Assembly (NCBI GenBank): GCA_900759435.1
Contig: CAAEVD010000259.1
Coordinates: forward strand, 1-9,613
Source: an uncultured Collinsella sp.
Lineage (GTDB): Bacteria > Actinomycetota > Coriobacteriia > Coriobacteriales > Coriobacteriaceae
DNA length: 9,613 nt
Reading direction: 5' to 3'
Notes under the pieces: generated by a model
Database searches by the model: none
What the model saw: only the letters and a program-made list of their open reading frames with translations
Told to the model about the DNA's origin: nothing
In this document: piece after piece, positions 5,378-9,613 of the stretch
Layout of the letters: the number at the start of each line of letters is the position of its first letter
How positions within the stretch are numbered: position 1 is the first letter of the stretch
Made by a program: the position numbers and the translations under genes

Positions 5378-5959
5378 CTACACGCGAATCGACAGGTTCT
5401 TTTTATCATCGCTCCAGTTGCAAGCATTGCGCGCGGGGCATGCAAAGCAGGCGCGCGACGCTTTGTCGGCTGCATAGAGCAGACGCTCAAGCGGTTGGCT
5501 GTTCACGCGCAGCTTTCGATGGCCCAGAATGGCCGTCTTAATGGCTGCGGCATCGGCCGGCTCAAACGCCACGTCATCGGGCATGCCGCCGAGAATCGCA
5601 TCAGCGACGCGTTCGCTTGCAACATCATGGGATATACCCGATTCATACTGTTCATCTTTGCCGATATCGTGAAGAAGTGCCGTGGCGTAGATGATCTCGC
5701 GGTCAAATTCGAGCTGTTCCTCGAGATTCTTAATCCACATAATGCGCGCGACATCCAGCAGATGGTCAATACCGTGGCGGCAAAAGATGCGCCCCGATTC
5801 CAACTGTGCAATGTTGCCCAGGTGCCGCCGGAACAGGCCATTGGCACAGATGTAATCGATACGAGGCATGACGCCAAAAGGCGCCAGGCCCGAAGCCATA
5901 AAACCGCGACGCGACGTCCCCTCATCGGTCTTCGATGTAAAGTCGTTGACGACCCTCAT
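5378..5959 (-). CDS. HD-domain phosphohydrolase in the folate cluster
   Basis: HD proteins are metal-dependent phosphatases or phosphodiesterases. The core is intact: RHGIDHLLDVAR (H62, H66), ALLHDIGKD (H97-D98), GHRK (H147) and YAADKASR (D165). The C-terminus carries CFACPARNAC (C171, C174, C180), a compact cysteine cluster that could bind zinc or an iron-sulfur centre. The length is 193 residues from ATG 5959, which starts one base after the folE stop (TAG-C-ATG), so translation is coupled. The first ~30 residues may be extra, since MPRIDYIC at residue 31 looks like a natural domain start. Between folE and folB it is a candidate for removing phosphate from dihydroneopterin triphosphate or monophosphate, as the archaeal HD enzyme MptB acts on a dihydroneopterin cyclic phosphate. 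Family is secure; substrate is inferred from context. Confidence 0.88.
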   Translation of the reverse strand: MRVVNDFTSKTDEGTSRRGFMASGLAPFGVMPRIDYICANGLFRRHLGNIAQLESGRIFCRHGIDHLLDVARIMWIKNLEEQLEFDREIIYATALLHDIGKDEQYESGISHDVASERVADAILGGMPDDVAFEPADAAAIKTAILGHRKLRVNSQPLERLLYAADKASRACFACPARNACNWSDDKKNLSIRV

Positions 5960-5960
5960 G

Positions 5961-6518
5961 CTAACGACCCAGCATCCTAAAGAACCGCTCCTCGAGCGCG
6001 GGATCGGTCTCAAAGACGCCGCGACGAGCGAGCGTCACGGTCTTGGTGCCGGGCTTTTGCACGCCGCGCATGGTCATGCACATGTGCTCGGCTTCCATCA
6101 GCACAATCGCCCCTTGGGGAGCAAGATATTCCATGAGGGCATCGGCAACCTGCGCACACAGCTGCTCCTGCAGCTGCAGACGACGGGCATAGACCTCAAC
6201 CGTGCGGGCAAGCTTAGACAGACCTGCCACGCGACCGTTAGGGATATAGCCGATCGCAGCCTTACCATAAAACGGCAGCAGATGATGCTCGCACAGCGAG
6301 TAGAACGTAATGTCGCGCTCGATAACCAAATCGTTCGAAGCGACGGCAAAAGTTTTGGACAGGTGCTCCTCGGCACTCTGGTCCATACCGCCGGCAATCT
6401 CGCCATACATACGGGCGACGCGTGCCGGAGTCTCCAGCAGGCCCTCACGAGTTGGGTCCTCGCCTATACCTTCAAGCAGCAGCTTAATGGCAGTCTCGAC
6501 TTTTTCCTGATCGACCAT
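5961..6518 (-). CDS. folE: GTP cyclohydrolase I
   Basis: FolE opens and rearranges the guanine ring of GTP to give 7,8-dihydroneopterin triphosphate and formate, the first step of folate synthesis. It is a cytosolic zinc enzyme that forms decamers. The zinc site is complete: C76 and H79 in [10 protein letters not shown] and C147 in [34 protein letters not shown] and [20 protein letters not shown] are further family signatures, and the C-terminus FF..ML is typical. The length of 185 residues is normal. The ATG at 6518 has GAGG 6 nt upstream. It begins the folE-HD-folB cluster. The 67 bp separating it from nrdG show no clear promoter, so it could have its own or be read from nrdG. Confidence 0.97.
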   Translation of the reverse strand: MVDQEKVETAIKLLLEGIGEDPTREGLLETPARVARMYGEIAGGMDQSAEEHLSKTFAVASNDLVIERDITFYSLCEHHLLPFYGKAAIGYIPNGRVAGLSKLARTVEVYARRLQLQEQLCAQVADALMEYLAPQGAIVLMEAEHMCMTMRGVQKPGTKTVTLARRGVFETDPALEERFFRMLGR

Positions 6519-6585
6519 CTGGGCCTCACTTTTTTCGATTTCGCGTTCGCGCTATGGTACCACGCCGGCACGCAACCTCTGCCAG

Positions 6586-7167
6586 CTACATAGTATGGGT
6601 CGAATAGACCGGATCGTCCCGCCAAAGCTCCACAGCATCGCAAAGCGCAACGCCCTCACGTGCAGCACGAGTGCGCGTGGCGTTCATGTCGATCACGCGC
6701 TGATTGCTCGAGCCCCTAAAGCGCAACGAGATATCGTACAGATCCTGAACGAACGGGCCGTCCACCAACATGTCGAGGCAGGCCAGGATACGGTCCGTCA
6801 CCTCGGTATGATGACGGCCACCCGGCATAAGCTCCTCGAGCACGTCACCGGTAAAGCACCAAATGGTCTTGCCCGACCCAGCAGGATAGGCCGCACGCAC
6901 GCGCTCGATAAAGTCAACAAGCCCCGCCTGATTCTCGGGCTCCATAGGCTCGCCACCCAGAATCGTCAGGCCATCGATAAAGGGATGATCGAGACTCTCG
7001 ATAATCTTATCCTCGACGGCGCGATCGAACGGCTCGCCCGCAGCAAAGTCCCACGCGACAGAGTTAAAGCAATTCTTGCACCCACGACGGCACCCGCTCA
7101 CAAACAGAGAAGTACGAACGCCTTCCCCATCAGCAATGTCGAAATACTTAATGTTCGCGTAGTTCAT
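6586..7167 (-). CDS. nrdG: anaerobic ribonucleotide reductase activating protein (radical SAM)
   Basis: NrdG uses a 4Fe-4S cluster and S-adenosylmethionine to put a glycyl radical on NrdD. The cluster motif is CRRGCKNC (C26, C30, C33), followed by FN, typical of activases. GGEPM (residues 71-75) is the SAM-binding glycine motif. The length is 193 residues, somewhat longer than the ~155 of E. coli NrdG; the extra is at the C-terminus and in the middle. The ATG at 7167 has GGGAGAG (7174-7180) 6 nt upstream. Longer frames reaching 7323 run through a large hairpin and are not credible. nrdG lies downstream of nrdD in the same direction, but 427 bp apart, with terminator-like and repeat structures in between, so it may have its own promoter or be tuned separately. 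Confidence 0.94.
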   Translation of the reverse strand: MNYANIKYFDIADGEGVRTSLFVSGCRRGCKNCFNSVAWDFAAGEPFDRAVEDKIIESLDHPFIDGLTILGGEPMEPENQAGLVDFIERVRAAYPAGSGKTIWCFTGDVLEELMPGGRHHTEVTDRILACLDMLVDGPFVQDLYDISLRFRGSSNQRVIDMNATRTRAAREGVALCDAVELWRDDPVYSTHTM

Positions 7168-7182
7168 AAGTAACTCTCCCGG

Positions 7183-7266
7183 GAGGCCGGGACATATCTT
7201 CCCGTCCTCAAACATTCTCGGCCTTCGGCCTGCGAAACTGCGGGCGGGACGATATGTCCCGGCCTC
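7183..7266. repeat. 84-nt hairpin with a perfect 16-bp stem in the nrdG leader
   Basis: GAGGCCGGGACATATC (7183-7198) and GATATGTCCCGGCCTC (7251-7266) are exact reverse complements. After a one-base mismatch the stem continues for 8 more pairs (7200-7207 with 7242-7249, one G-U). The top holds GGCC-TTC-GGCC (7220-7230). The arm nearer nrdG ends 2 nt from its GGGAGAG ribosome binding site, so folding in the mRNA could affect translation start. The form also fits a REP-like or small palindromic dispersed repeat. Confidence 0.8.
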
Positions 7267-7331
7267 ATGCAAAGGGTAACTCAATGAACGAAGCGAACAT
7301 CGAGCATAGGGTTCGAGGTCCAATAAATACT

Positions 7332-7379
7332 CAGCTGCAGCTCAACCGCCATCGCAAGTAAATCGCAGCTGCAGCTCAA
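7332..7379. repeat. pair of identical 14-nt direct repeats (near-palindromic)
   Basis: CAGCTGCAGCTCAA occurs at 7332-7345 and again at 7366-7379, 34 bp apart start to start. Each copy contains the palindrome AGCTGCAGCT, the form of a site for a dimeric DNA-binding protein. On the - strand the sequence after each copy is loosely similar, so this may be a degenerate tandem duplication. They lie about 165 bp upstream of nrdG. Confidence 0.5.
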
Positions 7380-7444
7380 ATTATTTCCGCTAAGAACTTC
7401 GAGGAGTGAGCAGACCGCGCGCTGCATCTCAGCTACGTTAACTT

Positions 7445-7583
7445 GGCTGAACCGAGAGGGCCGCTTGGGCTTTTGCTCGATATGAGTTCCGCACGCAAAG
7501 AAGGCCACTTAATGTGGCCTTCGTCTTGCGCAGGACTGTCCGAAATAGCGAGCAAATGCCCAAGCGTCCCTCTCGGTTCAGCC
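7445..7583. repeat. 139-nt near-perfect inverted repeat between nrdD and nrdG (MITE-like or structured RNA)
   Basis: GGCTGAACCGAGAGGG (7445-7460) pairs exactly with CCCTCTCGGTTCAGCC (7568-7583). After single mismatches the stem continues with 9 pairs (7462-7470 with 7558-7566), 8 pairs (7472-7479 with 7549-7556) and 3 more, about 36 paired positions out of 39. The centre holds a separate 9-bp hairpin (7500-7522). It starts 11 bp after the nrdD stop. I see no target-site duplication at its ends and no transposase. It could be a miniature inverted-repeat element or an extended terminator. Confidence 0.8.
7497..7522 (-). terminator. candidate intrinsic terminator of nrdD at the tip of the large hairpin
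   Basis: Read on the - strand, GAAGGCCAC, a 5-nt loop (ATTAA) and GTGGCCTTC form a perfect 9-bp stem followed by a short TTT. The hairpin itself is strong; the T-run is poor, so termination may be partial, which would set the ratio of nrdD to nrdG mRNA. It lies 73 nt after the nrdD stop. Confidence 0.42.
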
Positions 7584-7594
7584 CCGGAGCGGTA

Positions 7595-9613
7595 TTAGAG
7601 ATGCAGCACGCGGTCGCGGATCTCCTCGGTTCGACCCTGGTTCCAGAACTGGGTACCGATGTAGCCGCACGTACGACGAGCGACATTCATCTTCTCCTGG
7701 TCGCGGTTGCCGCAGTTGGGGCACTCCCACACCAGCTTGCCATCGTCCTCGACAATCTTGATCTCACCGTCGTAGCCGCACACCTGGCAGTAGTCGCTCT
7801 TGGTGTTGAGCTCGGCGTACATGATGTTGTCGTAGATGTACTGCATCACGCGAATGACAGCCTTGAGGTTGTCCTGCATGTTGGGAACTTCGACGTAGGA
7901 GATGGCGCCGCCCGGCGAAAGCTGCTGGAACATACCCTCGAACTTGAGCTTGTCGAATGCGTCGATCTCCTCGGACACATGGACGTGATAGCTGTTGGTA
8001 ATGTAGCCCTTGTCCGTCACGCCCGGGATAATGCCAAAACGGCGCTGCAGGCACTTGGCAAACTTGTAGGTCGTCGACTCAAGCGGGGTGCCGTACAGCG
8101 AGAAGTCGATATCGCTTTCGGCCTTCCACTCGGCGCACTTGTCGTTCATGTGCTGCATGACGGCCATGGCAAACGGCGTGCCCTCCTTCTCGGTGTGGCT
8201 GTGACCCGTCATGTACTTAACGCACTCATACAGGCCGGCATAGCCCAGGCTGATCGTAGAGTATCCGCCCACGAGCAGCTTGTCGATCGTCTCGCCCTTC
8301 TTCAGACGCGCCAGGGCGCCGTATTGCCAAAGAATCGGCGCGGCGTCAGAAAGTGTACCCATCAGGCGCTCATGACGGCACAGCAGGGCACGGTGGCACA
8401 GCTCAAGGCGCTCATCGAAGATCTTCCAGAACTTGTCCATATCCTGGTGCGAGCTCAGTGCGACATCAGGCAGGTTGATGGTCACAACGCCCTGGTTAAA
8501 GCGACCATAGTACTTGGGCTTGTTCGGGTCGTAGTTCAGCGCGTTGGCAACGTTGTTAAAACCGTTGCCCGAACGGTCGGGCGTCAGGAAACTGCGGCAA
8601 CCCATGCAGGTGTAGCAATCGCCGTTGCCGGCGGTCTCGCCCTTAGACAGCTTGAGCTCGCGCATCTTCTTCTCGGAGATGTAATCGGGCACCATGCGCT
8701 TGGCGGTGCACTTGGCAGCCAGCTGGGTCAGGTAGAAGTACGGGGAATCCTCGTGAACGTTATCGTCCTCGAGTACATAGATAAGCTTGGGGAATGCCGG
8801 GGTAATCCACACGCCGGCCTCGTTCTTAACGCCCTCGTAGCGCTGGCGAAGCGTCTCCTCCACGATCATGGCAAGGTCGTGCTTCTCCTGAGGCGTACGG
8901 GCCTCGTTAAGATACATAAAGACCGTCACGAACGGCGCCTGGCCATTGGTGGTCATAAGGGTCACGACCTGATACTGAATCGTCTGGACGCCGCGACGGA
9001 TCTCGTCACGCAGGCGATCCTCAACGACCTCGCGAACCTTTTCGGGAGATGCGGAAACGCCGAGCTCCTCGAGCTCGCGGGCGACCTCGCCGCGAATCTT
9101 TTGACGGCTCACCTCGACGAACGGGGCAAGATGGGTCAGCGAAATCGACTGGCCACCGTACTGGGAGGAAGCAACCTGAGCGATGATCTGCGTCGCGATG
9201 TTGCAGGCGGTCGAGAAGCTGTGCGGCTTCTCAATCAGCGTACCCGAGATAACAGTGCCGTTCTGGAGCATGTCCTCCAGGTTCACCAGATCGCAGTTGT
9301 GCATGTGCTGGGCAAAGTAATCCGAATCGTGGAAATGAATCAGGCCCTCATTATGGGCATCCACGATCTCTTGGGGCAGCAGCACACGCTGAGTCAGGTC
9401 CTTGGAGATCTCGCCGGCCATGTAGTCACGCTGAACGGAATTGACGGTCGGGTTCTTGTTGGAGTTCTCCTGCTTGACCTCTTCGTTGTTGCACTCGATC
9501 AGCGACAGAATCTTGTCGTCGGTCGTGTTCTTCTGGCGCTTCAGGCTCTGAACATAGCGATAGATGATGTAGTGGCGGGCAACCTCGTAGCAGTCGAGAC
9601 GCATGATCTCGTC
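7595..9613 (-). CDS. nrdD: anaerobic (class III) ribonucleoside-triphosphate reductase, 5' end outside the window
   Basis: NrdD reduces ribonucleoside triphosphates to dNTPs by glycyl-radical chemistry and works only without oxygen. About 672 codons are present, and the frame stays open through the right edge, so the Met at 9604 is internal. The missing part should hold most of the N-terminal ATP-cone. The active-site cysteine is probably that of MGCRSF (codon 8597-8599). The C-terminal zinc site is CQVC followed by CPNC. The glycyl-radical residue lies in RRTCGYIGTQFW (Gly codon 7664-7666), 22 residues from the end, which is as expected. Formate or a thiol system would be the reductant; this cannot be decided here. 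It pairs functionally with nrdG downstream. Identity is secure. Confidence 0.98.
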   Translation of the reverse strand, partial: DEIMRLDCYEVARHYIIYRYVQSLKRQKNTTDDKILSLIECNNEEVKQENSNKNPTVNSVQRDYMAGEISKDLTQRVLLPQEIVDAHNEGLIHFHDSDYFAQHMHNCDLVNLEDMLQNGTVISGTLIEKPHSFSTACNIATQIIAQVASSQYGGQSISLTHLAPFVEVSRQKIRGEVARELEELGVSASPEKVREVVEDRLRDEIRRGVQTIQYQVVTLMTTNGQAPFVTVFMYLNEARTPQEKHDLAMIVEETLRQRYEGVKNEAGVWITPAFPKLIYVLEDDNVHEDSPYFYLTQLAAKCTAKRMVPDYISEKKMRELKLSKGETAGNGDCYTCMGCRSFLTPDRSGNGFNNVANALNYDPNKPKYYGRFNQGVVTINLPDVALSSHQDMDKFWKIFDERLELCHRALLCRHERLMGTLSDAAPILWQYGALARLKKGETIDKLLVGGYSTISLGYAGLYECVKYMTGHSHTEKEGTPFAMAVMQHMNDKCAEWKAESDIDFSLYGTPLESTTYKFAKCLQRRFGIIPGVTDKGYITNSYHVHVSEEIDAFDKLKFEGMFQQLSPGGAISYVEVPNMQDNLKAVIRVMQYIYDNIMYAELNTKSDYCQVCGYDGEIKIVEDDGKLVWECPNCGNRDQEKMNVARRTCGYIGTQFWNQGRTEEIRDRVLHL

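Larger units (their letters stand above)
7168..7594. other. 427-bp structured spacer between nrdD and nrdG
   Basis: This is the only gene-free stretch over 300 bp. Going in the direction of transcription (right to left), it holds a 139-nt hairpin with a terminator-like tip, about 65 bp without clear features, two copies of a 14-nt near-palindrome, another ~65 bp without features, and an 84-nt hairpin ending 2 nt before the nrdG ribosome binding site. Short open frames on the - strand (for example one ending at 7281) have no ribosome binding site and no recognisable protein, so I do not call a gene. No clear sigma-70 promoter was found. Confidence 0.7.

Noticed and set aside
5869..5916. A twin-arginine export signal at the start of the HD protein (SRRGFM)
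   Set aside because: The motif resembles SRRxFL, but the hydrophobic stretch after it is too short and broken by Pro, there is no AxA cleavage site, and the gene sits in a cytosolic pathway cluster. Probably chance.
7332..7379. NrdR boxes upstream of nrdG
   Set aside because: The spacing and pairing suggest NrdR, but the known box is an AT-rich palindrome (with an ATATAT-like centre), and AGCTGCAGCT does not match it.
7281..7508. A possible 48-75-residue small protein in the nrdD-nrdG spacer (- strand)
   Set aside because: It has no ribosome binding site, its longer form begins inside the large hairpin, and it crosses both 14-nt repeats. No family is recognisable. A tiny peptide cannot be excluded, but there is no positive support.
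1..9613. CRISPR arrays, tRNA or rRNA genes, prophage or complete insertion sequences
   Set aside because: No regularly spaced repeats, no tRNA cloverleaf or rRNA-like segment, and no transposase or integrase frame were seen on either strand.

Overview
The window looks like chromosome from a high-GC, anaerobic actinobacterium of the Coriobacteriia, most like Collinsella. This is an inference from four things: GC-rich codons, strong GGAGG-type ribosome binding sites, a class III (oxygen-sensitive) ribonucleotide reductase, and a PerR-type peroxide sensor. No sequence search was run. Nothing looks phage- or plasmid-borne; this is ordinary core metabolism with some odd intergenic structure.

Layout from left to right. 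Bases 1-889 (+ strand): the probable tail of an upstream gene, an acylphosphatase with an unusual N-terminal extension, and a PerR-like regulator that keeps all its metal ligands. Bases 967-2857 (- strand, transcribed right to left): a SlyD-like FKBP prolyl isomerase, then 3 bases later a divergent UreE-like protein, then a Cof-type HAD phosphatase. Divergent from these, bases 2978-4842 (+ strand): an M19 dipeptidase and a YgjP/DUF45-type HELVH metalloprotein, separated by a strong hairpin. Bases 4849-6518 (- strand): a compact folate cluster, folE - HD-domain protein - folB. Bases 6586-9613 (- strand): nrdG and the 3' part of nrdD, whose start lies beyond the right edge.

How the genes fit together. 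FolE turns GTP into dihydroneopterin triphosphate and FolB cleaves dihydroneopterin. The HD protein between them is well placed to supply the missing dephosphorylation step. SlyD-type FKBPs and UreE are both nickel chaperones in other bacteria, so their tight pairing here is suggestive, although the UreE-like protein has lost two of the classical metal-binding histidines and the FKBP has no His-rich tail. NrdG is the radical-SAM activase that installs the glycyl radical on NrdD, which supplies dNTPs without oxygen.

The only long gene-free stretch is the 427 bp between nrdD and nrdG. It holds two large hairpins (139 nt and 84 nt, each closed by a perfect 16-bp stem), a terminator-like hairpin at the tip of the first, and a pair of identical 14-nt near-palindromes. 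This spacer, the SlyD/UreE-like pair and the HD protein in the folate operon are the best leads.
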